The position numbers and the translations under genes are program-made. Shown piece by piece: positions 19,091-28,661 of a stretch of 64,000 nt of DNA. Each line of letters begins with the position of its first letter. The first letter of the stretch is position 1. Source of the DNA: Monocercomonoides exilis (Eukaryota; Preaxostyla; Oxymonadida; Polymastigidae); assembly GCA_001643675.2 (NCBI GenBank), contig LSRY02000010.1, positions 886,501-950,500 on the forward strand. The letters run 5' to 3'. The notes under the pieces were generated by a model that saw only the letters and a program-made list of their open reading frames with translations, ran no database searches and was not told the origin of the DNA.

Positions 19091-21412
19091 TTATGTTGAA
19101 GAATGGTCCGAATTTCTGTCATCAGAAGCATAAGGTAGTGCAGACGACGGGCTTGAAAGAGGTGGAAATTGAAGATTTCTTTGAGGAGGCGAAGAAATAG
19201 CCACACCTGCAATGCGGGGATGAACCGAAGAAGAATGAGAAGGAGAGAAATCTGCTGAATGCAGAGATGATGGCACTTGCGGAAGAACAATAGACTGTAC
19301 AGACGTGATTTCTCGTGGAGCTGTCCATTGAACGGGCTTATTGGCAGGAACAAAAAATCCTTCCGTGGATGGCAAAACAGAAGGAGAACAGCTCTGCTTT
19401 GGTAAAGAAAATATCATTGGACTCGTTGACGCGCTTTTTTTGTGCCTTCGACAATGCTTTCGTTTGGAAAATGACTGGCGATTCCTGCCTTGTGATTTAT
19501 TTTTAAAGAATGAGCTTTCAATAATTGGAGTTGAGAGTGGTCTTGAATGTAGCGGCTGCGCTTCTTTAGCCTCGAAATTGAACGTATTGTCTGAATATTG
19601 ATGATTTGTGGATTGAGACAGAGGATGGCCATGCAGTTGGGTGCTCTGACGCTTTGAAGCAGGGCGACTGGATGGCGTCTGCAAGGAAAAAAACTGTAAC
19701 GGAAGACTTTCGTTGCATCCAATGGGATTAAAACGGTCCAGAGAAGATGCATTTGAGCAATCTGTGCTCAACGTCATTGAATGCAGTTGGTATTCACACG
19801 AGGGATTTTGAGTGAACGAATTCTGAGCTCCGTAAAAAGAATCTTTTGATTCTGAAGGCAAAAAAGAGGAGGATATATCTGTGTTCGTTGTCATCTTCCC
19901 TTCGGATAAAGTTCCACCTTCTCCAAATGAAAACGGTCTTTGAAGCATTTTGTCCGCCACAGAAGAGATAAATGCTCCTTCCTGTCTGAAGTCACTTTGC
20001 AGAGAGTCATCCGTTTTTTTCAAAGGCAGTTCACATTGTGGCAAAGAAGACTCAACAAAGCCTGTGCTTGACATCGGATTTTGAAGCGTTTTCTGCGGAA
20101 AAGAATTTGAAGCTGATAGAAAATTGTGGTAATTGGTTGCATTTGGATCAATGCAATTCATCGGAGCACCTAAAACTGAAGACTGCGAAATGCAATTCTG
20201 CTGAGGCAATAAAAGAGGATTTAAATATGAATTATCAGTTTGACTTCGCAAATAAGTTTCAGTTGTTTGCTTTTGAAACGAGCCGAAAGCTGGCGGTGAG
20301 GAAGAAAAGCCATCGCTTGCAGCATTTGAAGAGGCGAAAGGAACGCTTGAAGAATTCTGAACAAATCCAGTTGATCTATCGCAAATCAAAGAAGAAGAAG
20401 AAGAATATTCCTGTAATAATTGCTTTTTAGACATAAACTGTGATTGCTTAAGGCAATCTGAAGGAAATCCCTGATACATTTGAGGCAACTGAATATCATA
20501 AGAATGAAAGTCTGCTGTTGGAAGAGGCGCCAGAGAAGTGAGTGAAGGAGTGACAGAATCCTGCTTCAAAGCTAACCCTGTTTCAGACGAAGAATGTTGC
20601 AGACTTCCCGCAGAAGACATTAGAGGCGATGATAAATAGCCGATTGGCGGGGTTGTCATCTGCAAGAGCTGTTGATTTGCAGAAATCAACTGAGGCGATT
20701 GTGTTTCCACAGCTGAAGATGCAACAGAATGCGGATAAGGCGGTGTCACATATGAGCCAGCCAGCATGCACTGTGCACAGTTCTGCTGCTGGACAGTGGA
20801 ATCAACTGAAGGATTAAAAGAGGTTGAAGGATAATTTGTGGGTTGCGAAACAACAAATGGAATCGAAGAGATAAAAGGAGTGCCAAACGAAGGCAGCGAA
20901 TAAAGCTGTGAAACGACTGGCAATTGAAGCATCAAAGTATTCAATGCAGTTTGATTAGCAGAGTTGACGAAAGTTTGCTTAGGCAAACGTGACTGGTTCA
21001 GCTCGGTTGGTCTCGCCTTTCCATTTTCAGAAGTCATCGCCTGATGCATCTGCGATTGAGTGAATGAAGATTGTGAAGATAACTGTGAAGATAATTGTGA
21101 AGTCTCACTTCGAGTTAATTGATGGATGCTTTCATTTGAAGAAATAGTTAAAGGCGGAAAATGATCAGAGCTTTCATGAATTGGCGGATGAGAATTGTAA
21201 TAATTATTTGATTTAAATTCCGTGGCTGGAATATCCGTTTGTTGAGCAATGTGCATGATCGATGAAGATGAGAGCGAAGACTGCAAAGAAGGAGCATTAA
21301 TATCTTCAGTGTATGCTTCATTAACCTCATTTTTCAATTTCTCGCTTCTTCCTTTATCGTTGGAATTATACATCGCTGGCTGCGCTGTATTTGAATCGTT
21401 TTGCTGCTTCAT
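19091..21412 (-). CDS. Spacer gene, 3' part: Ser/Gln-rich disordered protein
   Basis: 773 codons starting MKQQNDSNTAQ at the ATG that overlaps the preceding TGA (ATGA). Composition (Ser, Gln, Pro, Asn) and style continue the upstream frame, so this is probably the second half of one gene of about 1,330 aa. The two would be joined by a 1-nt frame correction, an unrecognised intron, or a sequence error. There is a basic patch near the C-terminal quarter (SKRKHCRRHKKS). No domain is recognised. It ends at TAA, tail to tail with the left Gly-rich gene. Confidence 0.6.
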   Translation of the reverse strand: MKQQNDSNTAQPAMYNSNDKGRSEKLKNEVNEAYTEDINAPSLQSSLSSSSIMHIAQQTDIPATEFKSNNYYNSHPPIHESSDHFPPLTISSNESIHQLTRSETSQLSSQLSSQSSFTQSQMHQAMTSENGKARPTELNQSRLPKQTFVNSANQTALNTLMLQLPVVSQLYSLPSFGTPFISSIPFVVSQPTNYPSTSFNPSVDSTVQQQNCAQCMLAGSYVTPPYPHSVASSAVETQSPQLISANQQLLQMTTPPIGYLSSPLMSSAGSLQHSSSETGLALKQDSVTPSLTSLAPLPTADFHSYDIQLPQMYQGFPSDCLKQSQFMSKKQLLQEYSSSSSLICDRSTGFVQNSSSVPFASSNAASDGFSSSPPAFGSFQKQTTETYLRSQTDNSYLNPLLLPQQNCISQSSVLGAPMNCIDPNATNYHNFLSASNSFPQKTLQNPMSSTGFVESSLPQCELPLKKTDDSLQSDFRQEGAFISSVADKMLQRPFSFGEGGTLSEGKMTTNTDISSSFLPSESKDSFYGAQNSFTQNPSCEYQLHSMTLSTDCSNASSLDRFNPIGCNESLPLQFFSLQTPSSRPASKRQSTQLHGHPLSQSTNHQYSDNTFNFEAKEAQPLHSRPLSTPIIESSFFKNKSQGRNRQSFSKRKHCRRHKKSASTSPMIFSLPKQSCSPSVLPSTEGFFVPANKPVQWTAPREITSVQSIVLPQVPSSLHSADFSPSHSSSVHPRIAGVAISSPPQRNLQFPPLSSPSSALPYASDDRNSDHSST

Positions 21413-23170
21413 TTCTTGAGTAAATTCTGCAAATGCTGAATTTGTGCTATTAGCTGCTCTTGAGAAAGGGAAGGGATGCAGTTGGAATCCAAAGCATGCG
21501 TTGTGGGAGTAATCAAAGATAATTCGTTGGCTTGGGGACTTTCTGTAAATTTACCGGACGAAAAATGAGAGTGCTCTGGTTGGATCCCATTGAACGAATA
21601 GTTATTATGCCCAATCTCTTCATCTTGCAATTTCAATGTTTCTGGTGAAACCGTGAATTTATCAGCGTGCTTCTCACGATAAAAGTTGGTAGGCCCAAAG
21701 GAAACATCGGACGGTGAAGAAGCAAATATTTTTGGAGCTTCAACTTCTTTCTCTGTCCTTTCAGCACACTTTCCATTGCTTTGCTTCTCGCACAGCGCAT
21801 TTTGGCTATCGTGGGCTTCAAAAAACGAAAAATTGCTGTTGTTACAAAAGAGATTGGAACTCTCGCTTGAGTCTTCCTCTTCTTCCTCTTCTTCATCTTC
21901 GACGTCTTCTCCGTCTTCTCCGTCTTCACTTTCGGTGTAATCTTCGTATTCGTTTTCATCATCGACTTTTCCACTTTTTTCACTGCAATGCTCGTTATCG
22001 TTAGAAGAATCGTTTAAAGAATCGGAAATCTCAAGTGGAATTGTCTGATGCGTTTGTTCAACGTTTTGCGAACAAGGTTGTTGTTCGTTTGAAACAGATG
22101 GAGTAAAGCAAACAGAAGAGTTATCCGAAGATGGACAAATTGAAGAAGAAAAAGAAGGAGATGACGAAAAAGAAACATAATTAGGACTCTTGGAGTAACT
22201 ATTGGAACTTGACGAATATTGAGTCCGGCTTGATAGCTGACTAGATGCGCAATGATGTTGTTGCTGATTTGAAAAGGTAGAGTGCTGAGTTTTTGAGAAA
22301 TGTTTTGAAAAATAGATTAAAAAAAACAATGAAAAATCAACTCCATGAAGCCTGCCTCTTAGATTGAGCTTTGGGTAAACATCATATTTTGAGCGTTGAA
22401 AAACACGAACAGGAAGAGCAGTAAAAGTACATTCACTTGAGGCAATAGAGGTATTAAATTCACATGAACAATTATCAGGACAAACAAAAACAGGATTATT
22501 AATTGAAGAAGAATCGACAGAAAATTCATATTCATCATCATCGCATAAAAGCAAGGTTGATGCTTCAAATTTGCTTTGAGTTTCAATAAGATGCTGAATG
22601 AATTTGTATGAGTATGAGAACAAATGTCCATTAAAGAAATTGTTTAATTTCTTTCTGAATTGTAAAAAAGCAACAACGAAACTTTTTGCACATTCCCATG
22701 TGCAAAATACAAATAATTCATAGAACGTAATCGCGATACAAAAGCACATAAATTGAACAAGCGTGCAAATGGTAAAGGAAATCTGATTAAATAATTTTAA
22801 AAGAAGCGAATTTTTCATTTTTTGGCTTTTTGCGTAAAGGTATCCTGCAAGTTTGACGTTAGAATTTTGAAAAATGCTGATCCAATCAGCCGAAATGCAA
22901 TGCCTTGGCAAGTATATATAAATACATAGAGTGTTATTCAACTTAAAGATTTCAATATCACAAATAACAGGATTGAATGTCAATTTCAAAATTGTTGGAT
23001 CATGTTGCTCAATAAATAAGCATTCAAGAAGCTGCACTTCTCCTAAAATAATTTTTTGCGTTAAGTATTACAACACACGTTAAATGAAAAAATTTATCTT
23101 TCATAAAGAATAAATCACAAAGAAACCCACCTTTTTTCTGTAAAAAAATAAATACATTGCGCTCTTTCAT
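21409..23170 (-). CDS. Spacer gene, 5' part: unknown Ser-rich protein with an acidic block
   Basis: Exon 1 is 23131-23170 (ATG at 23170). A GTGGGT...TTTTAG intron of 88 nt (23043-23130) joins it in frame to exon 2 from 23042, giving KKG-E-VQLLEC at the junction. The product is about 556 aa. Residues around 65-160 are hydrophobic with one or two possible membrane segments (CTLVQFMCFCIAITFYEL). The rest is Ser/Gln-rich with a strongly acidic block (EDGEDVEDEEEEEEEDSSE). It ends LQNLLKK followed by TGA, where the stop overlaps the ATG of the next frame. I do not recognise the family. The gene lies in the unique spacer between the arms. Confidence 0.6.
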
Positions 23171-23624
23171 CACCTAAATATGTTTTCTTTTGAGTATAAT
23201 TCTTTTGCTTTTTGAAAATTGAAATAATCTGTTAACACAAAAAAAAAAGTCATATGAAAAATATTTACATATAGTTCTTTAAAATTTTATACCTATAAAT
23301 TTTCAAAGTTAATACACAGTAATTTTATGTTGATTATTATTTACAAAAGTCGTTGCTGTTATTAATATTAATGTTTTAAAGTTTGATCATAACACAAAAT
23401 AAATCTTTAATTAATCGTAATTTTTCTATTCAAATAAAACTTGTTTTGAGATGTAAAATACACGTACATATAAACAAATTTATTGATTTTTTTTTTCAAA
23501 ATCGTTGATTTTTTTAATTTTTTTATGTATTTTTTTAATATTCAAAATAGTTTTATATTTGTTAAAAAAAATAAAAAGATATCAAAAATTTTATATCCTA
23601 AAAACACATTTGTTCATTTTCCCT
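23171..23624. other. 5' flank of the spacer gene
   Basis: This very AT-rich sequence lies between the start of the minus-strand spacer gene and the stop of the right Gly-rich gene. No gene is seen, and the promoter of the spacer gene presumably lies here. Confidence 0.6.
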
Positions 23625-24532
23625 TTAATACCCACAGTATCCGCAGCCTCTGTTGCAACCATTGTTATATCCATTGTTGTTGTAGCCATTGGTGCATCCA
23701 TTCATGCAACCATTGTTGTTGTTGAATCCATTGTTGTTGAATCCATTGGGGTATCCGTTGGGGCATCCATTGCATCCACATCCTTGGCCTCGGCTGCACT
23801 CCCCGCTCCCCCTGCACCCCTGCTCCATGCTCCCCATCCCTGCCGCGTTCTCGTAGCTCCCGCACGACCCCCCGCACCCCCGCTCCCCATGCACCCTGCT
23901 CCCGCTCCCTTCTGCGCTGCCCCCGCTCCCCATCCTCCCTTCCTTCTCACACACCCCCACTGCCCGGTCCTGCCGCTGCCCATACTCCTCCCCATACCTC
24001 TGCGAGTACCCCCGCGTGCTCCCCTGCCCCACATGGTCCGAGTTCGCATACACATCCTTGAACGCCTCCCCGTACCCGCACCCGCCCCCTCCACACCCAA
24101 ACCCTCCACATCCTCCATTCCTCATCCCATTCCCATTCATGTTCCCGTATCCACATCCCATGCCTCCAATGCCCCCAACACCCCCTGCCCCACACGGCAT
24201 CCCAAAGCTCAGCTCCTCCAGCTCCTCCTCGCTCAGCTCCTGGCCCCGCAGCCATCCCCCATATCCCCCATATCCCCCATATCCTCCATATCCCCCATAT
24301 CCTCCATTGCCTCCATAGTTTCCATATCCTCCATTGCTTCCATAGCCTCCATTGCTTCCATAGCCTCCATACCCGCTGTAACTGTCATAGTTCCCGTATC
24401 CTCCATACCCGCCATATCCTCTCCCCCATACCCACCGTATCCTCCATACCCTCCATATCCCCCAGCAATCTGGCTTTGCACAAACGCCAAAAGCACAAGC
24501 GCAGCTGACAATATCTCCATCCCTGTTTTCAT
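23625..24532 (-). pseudogene. Gly/Tyr/Asn-rich protein gene, frameshifted (right copy)
   Basis: This is the counterpart of the left gene at 17322-18251. The signal-peptide ATG is at 24532. The run that is G6 on the left (17427-17432) is five bases here (C5 on the plus strand, 24423-24427). The signal peptide therefore runs into a Met/Asp/Glu/Gly frame that stops at 24233 (99 aa), while the rest of the Gly/Tyr frame stays open from upstream of 24423 to 23625. There is also an in-frame loss of six codons of the NVNG-type repeat and one Asn codon. It is a pseudogene, a slippage-switched allele, or a homopolymer sequence error. Confidence 0.78.
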
Positions 24533-25084
24533 TGCTTCTGCTGAAAACCAATCAATAATCGCCAAAATAAAAAAATTCCCCGCCCAAAAAAATCCCGTCA
24601 CTGTATCCACCCACAACTCCTCCCCACCTTCCCCCAAATTCGCCTCAACTAAAATCTCGTCATTCTCTCTTCCCGCCTCTATCCCGCCATTCCCCACCCC
24701 ATTCCTTCACCAGAATATAATATCCCTTCACTCCTTTCCCTTTTGCCCCTTCCGCTGCCTCCTGCAAAATTCTTCCTCATTCCATGCTTCAAAATATGTT
24801 GTTTTCTCCACATCAGCCGTGAAATGCAACGTCTTCCTCACGAAGGAACAGTGCATCCATTGTGCATATGCACCCCGGAAAAGCGTTGTTGCGCTGCCCA
24901 GCACCCCTCACAGCACCCGCAAAACAGCCAGAAACATTTTGTTTGGGTGATCATCCCGCCCATATGTGCGTGGATGCGTGTCAAAAAATGGAGTTTGGAA
25001 GAGACCGGGGCGCAGGGGGCGCGGAATAATGGGGCAGGGAAAGCGCGTCGATATGACGCGGCGGGAGAGACACATAATTGGTGA
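24533..25084. promoter_or_regulatory. Divergent promoter interval (right copy)
   Basis: This is the 552-bp mirror of 16770-17321, between the Gly-rich start (minus strand) and the PDI-like start (plus strand). Length and sequence appear unchanged from the left arm. Confidence 0.65.
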
Positions 25085-27549
25085 ATGCAGATGGGAGCAG
25101 GACAGGCATTGCTGGCGATAATGGAGACGATTATGCTGTGCAGCGGGGCAGGGGTGTTTGGGGATGTGTGTGCGGGGGACGGGCCGTGTGCGGTGCTGCT
25201 GACGGCGCCGTGGTGCGGGGCGTGTGGGGAGGCAGAGGCGGCTGTGGAGGAGGCGAGGGAGCACTTTTCTGGAATGGTGTGTGCTGTGTGTGGTTGTGTG
25301 TGCTGTGCTGTATGTATGGGTGAATGCGGTGTATTTTTTGACTTTCATTATTTTTTATCATTAAATTTTATATTATATTTTTTTTTTTTTTATATTTTTG
25401 TGTGGCTGCTGTTGGCAGGCGCAGAACGGGACAGGGCTTGTGCGGCAGGTGGAGTTCCATGTGGTCAGGGACGCGCACAGGCAGGCAGGGCGGAACCAGC
25501 AGCTGATGGTGGCTGAGCTGCCGGCGCTGTTTGTTGTTGAGGAAGGGAAGGCTGTGCCGTTTGAGGGGATGGTGTGGGATTTGCTGTTTCGCCTTGTTTT
25601 TTGTTTATTGCTTGTTTCATTCGAAATTATCTGCTTTTCTTGCGGCGGGGTGGGTGTGTTGTGTTTGTGTGTGGTGCTTCTGGCGTGCAGTTCACGGGGC
25701 CGGTGGTGACCGAGTTTGTGTCGGAGGTGGTGGGGAAGGAGGCGCGGGAGATTGAGAGAGAGACGCTGGAGGCGATGCACCGAGGGGGAGGGGCAGGTGG
25801 GCCGTCGTCGATTGTCCTTGTGGGGAGCGATCTCGGGAGCAGCGAGGCCCTGCGGCTGAAGGTGTGCATGAGCGATATTTGATGTATTTTTTTCTTCTTC
25901 TGCTTTTTTTTTTTAAGAGACTGGGAATGAGTTGTCAAAGCATTCATTCATTCATTTAATTTTATTGTTAATATGAAAAAATTTTTGTGTGGATGGATAT
26001 TTTTATTTTATTGGGGGTGTGTGTGGCAGAGAGGGCTTCGGAGGCTGGGGGATGTGCGGCCGGAGTGGAAGCCGTTTTTCTTTTCGGAAGACAAGCGGCT
26101 GTGCGAGCTGTTTGATGCAGAGTGTGGGAAGGCAGGGATCTATGCGTATGGCGGGGGGCGGGCGATGGCGTTTGTGGAGGAGAGTTTGGGTGAGGGTGTG
26201 GGTGCGTGTGAGAGTGTGGGCGAGGGAGAGGTGGATGTTGGGAGGCTGGAGGAGTGGGTGCGGAAGACGCGGTATGCGGTGTTTGCACCGCTGAGCGAGG
26301 TGTCGGTGGCAGACCTGGCCGAGCGCGGGGGAATGATTGTGATGACGGTGATTCCGCAGAAGGAGAAGGCGATCTATCGGAGGTGTGTGAGTGTATTGAA
26401 GCGAATTGACGAAGAGGAGAAAAAGAGAAAAAGATATATTTTGTGTTTTCTTTTTTTTTTTTTCTTTTCTTGTGATTTTTGGGGGAATGAACTTGCCTCA
26501 TTTCGAATATTATCATATTTTTTTTCAACTTTTCTTTTTAATTGCTGATTGTGGGGTGAAGGATGAAGGAGGTGATGATGGCGGTGAGCGAGATGCTGCC
26601 GTCTGTGCAGTTTGTGCATGTGGATCCGACAGTGTCTGGGGGTGCGACTTCATCGTCGATGCTGCCGCTGTCAGGAGCAGCCGGGCTGGCCACGGGGTCG
26701 AGCACGCTGTTTTCGCTGCTGAGCCGGGAGGCGCTGGACCTGCGGGATGTGCCGGTGGTGTGTGTGGTGGATGTGGGGCGAGGGGTGCACTTCTTGGAGC
26801 GGGAGCTGGATGTGCTGTCGGTGGGGAGCGTGGGGCGGTGGGTGCAGGATGTTGTGGCAGGGAAGGTGAAGGTGTGCAGCTGGATGGAATCTGGTTCTTA
26901 TGTTCATTCACATATTTTATTTTATTTTTTATTTTATTTTTTTATTCTTTATAAATATTTGTTTCCGCATTAATGTTCTCTTGCAATTCCGGTATTGATG
27001 GACTGGCAGAGCGTGGAAGAGGAAATGATGGAGGCGAGGGGAAAGGGAGCAGAAAGAGGGGTTTTGGAGAAGGAGAAGGAGAAGGAGGAGAAGGAGGAGG
27101 AGGAAGAAGAAGAAGAAAAGATAGAGGAGGAAAAGAAAGAGATTGAAGGAGGAAAAGAAGAAGAAGAAGGAGAAGTGGAGTGGGTGAAGAGCAACGTGGG
27201 GGTTGGGGTTGTGTGTGGGGTTTGTGGAGTGGCAGGAGGGATGATTCTGTCGAGGGGGTCGGGTTCAGGAAAGAAGGAGCGGAAGAAGACGAGGGAGGGA
27301 AAAGGAGGGAAAGAAGGGAAAGGAGAGGCAGACACAGAGAACGAAGAAGACAAAGACGATGATGGGGATGAGGATGGGGATGGGGATGAAAATGAGGAAG
27401 AGGAAGAAGAAGAAGAAGGAATCAAAAAGAAAGGGAAAGGGGAGGAGACGGAGAATAAGAAGAAGAAGAAGAAGAAAGGGAAGGAGGGAAAGGGAGGAAA
27501 AGAGAGAAAGGAAGGAAAGGAGGGAAAGGGGAAAGCGAAAGAGAATTGA
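25085..27549 (+). CDS. Thioredoxin-fold PDI-like protein, six exons (right copy)
   Basis: The exons are 25085-25276, 25419-25571 (or from 25425), 25691-25861, 26030-26382, 26562-26871 and 27010-27549. All have the same length and phase as in the left copy. The introns begin GTGTGTGCT, GTGTGGGAT, GTGTGCATG, GTGTGTGAG and GTGTGCAGC and end in AG. The product has about 572 aa with WCGAC near residue 43, a cis-Pro segment ELPALF, later thioredoxin-like domains, and a Glu/Lys-rich tail containing the possible anchor VGVGVVCGVCGVAGG near 456-475. Coding differences from the left copy are few, while introns 3 and 4 differ in length by 2 and 8 nt. Secretory-pathway oxidoreductase is the likely role; substrates are unknown, and the neighbouring Cys-containing secreted proteins are candidates. 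Confidence 0.84.
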
Positions 27550-28107
27550 GGAAGGCGGGGGTTGAGTGAGTGTGTGAAAGTGGATGTTCTTTTTTCTCTC
27601 CATTTTTTATATTTTATTTATTTCATCTCTCTTTCTCTTTTAATTTTTTTTTCATTGCGAGCACTTCATGGGAACATGCGTTTTTCTTTCAATCTTCTTG
27701 CCATTTCTATTTTTTTTATTATTATTTTGGTCTCTTGGAATCAGCGCAAGATGTGGGGTGTTTTGTGGAGGGGTGGCTGTTTGGCTTGGGCTTGGAGGGA
27801 AAAGGAAAGGAGAAAAAGGAGTGAAAAGGGAATTGATTTGACAAAGAAACGCACACAAGAAATTTTCATCATTCTTTTTCCCATCTTCCATTCTTGTTTC
27901 GTTTCCACTCTTCATCCACACAAATCTCGAGCATTTGCATTTTCCCCATGAAAAATCAAATATGTGTGTCTGATTTGTCATTTTGACAGAAAGTTAACCT
28001 GCAAAATTAAAAAGAATTGTTTTCCATTTTTTATTGAATCATGCATGTTTCATCTTTCCAAGTGCAAAGAATGTTTCATCTCAGTTAGGAGTGACAATCC
28101 TTCTGTT

Positions 28108-28157
28108 GACTCCAACCTTCTTTGATGCTCATCTTGTCATCAAAGAAGATTGGAGTC
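28108..28157. repeat. 20-bp hairpin in the PDI-receptor intergene (right)
   Basis: This is the right-arm copy of the left hairpin. The arms at 28108-28127 and 28138-28157 pair with one mismatch (gactccaac where the left has gactccaat), and the 10-nt loop differs by one base. Confidence 0.9.
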
Positions 28158-28174
28158 AATTACTCATGGCTTTT

Positions 28175-28175
<1 letters not shown>

Positions 28176-28214
<39 letters not shown>
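28176..28214. repeat. A39 homopolymer
   Basis: Thirty-nine A residues lie just after the hairpin. The corresponding left-arm site (13684-13691) has only eight. Confidence 0.85.
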
Positions 28215-28219
<5 letters not shown>

Positions 28220-28661
28220 AAAAAGTCATTTGGCAAATTGAAACAACCTCATTGGCTTTGTAATGAGTCATTTTTCCAGAATGGTCTTTTTCGAAGTTTC
28301 GATTTCAATTGAAAGAAAAAATGGATTTGCAAAACATTCCCCAAGATAAATATTCAAGAAATGTTTCTATTAATTCGTTTTCCCAATAAAGTGGATTGCT
28401 CAATTGCAATCATTTTGTTAATCAAAAATTTTCTAGATTTGAATATTGAATGAAACGTAAAAAAAAGAATTTTTATTATTCCGAAGTGATAACGACATTT
28501 CAAGAGATAAATCGGAAAAAAATATTTCTTTTAAAAAAATAATATTATTATATGCATTTGAAATTCTTTTTTATCTATTTTTTCGGATTTTTAATCTCTT
28601 AAAAAGTATAATATGGGGCACAGGAATATTTTATTTTCTGATTTTCTCCTGCATCCGCATC

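Larger units (their letters stand above)
27550..28661. promoter_or_regulatory. PDI-like gene 3' flank / receptor 5' flank (right)
   Basis: This is the mirror of 13237-14315. It is AT-rich with no gene. It holds the hairpin at 28108-28157, the A39 run, and a conserved block of about 220 bp before the receptor ATG. Confidence 0.6.

Noticed and set aside
23505-24950. Long plus-strand open frame (481 codons) opposite the right Gly-rich gene
   Set aside because: It is the complement of Gly/Tyr repeats (Pro/Ile/Ser-rich), has no start context or domain, and continues across the divergent promoter; it is a shadow.
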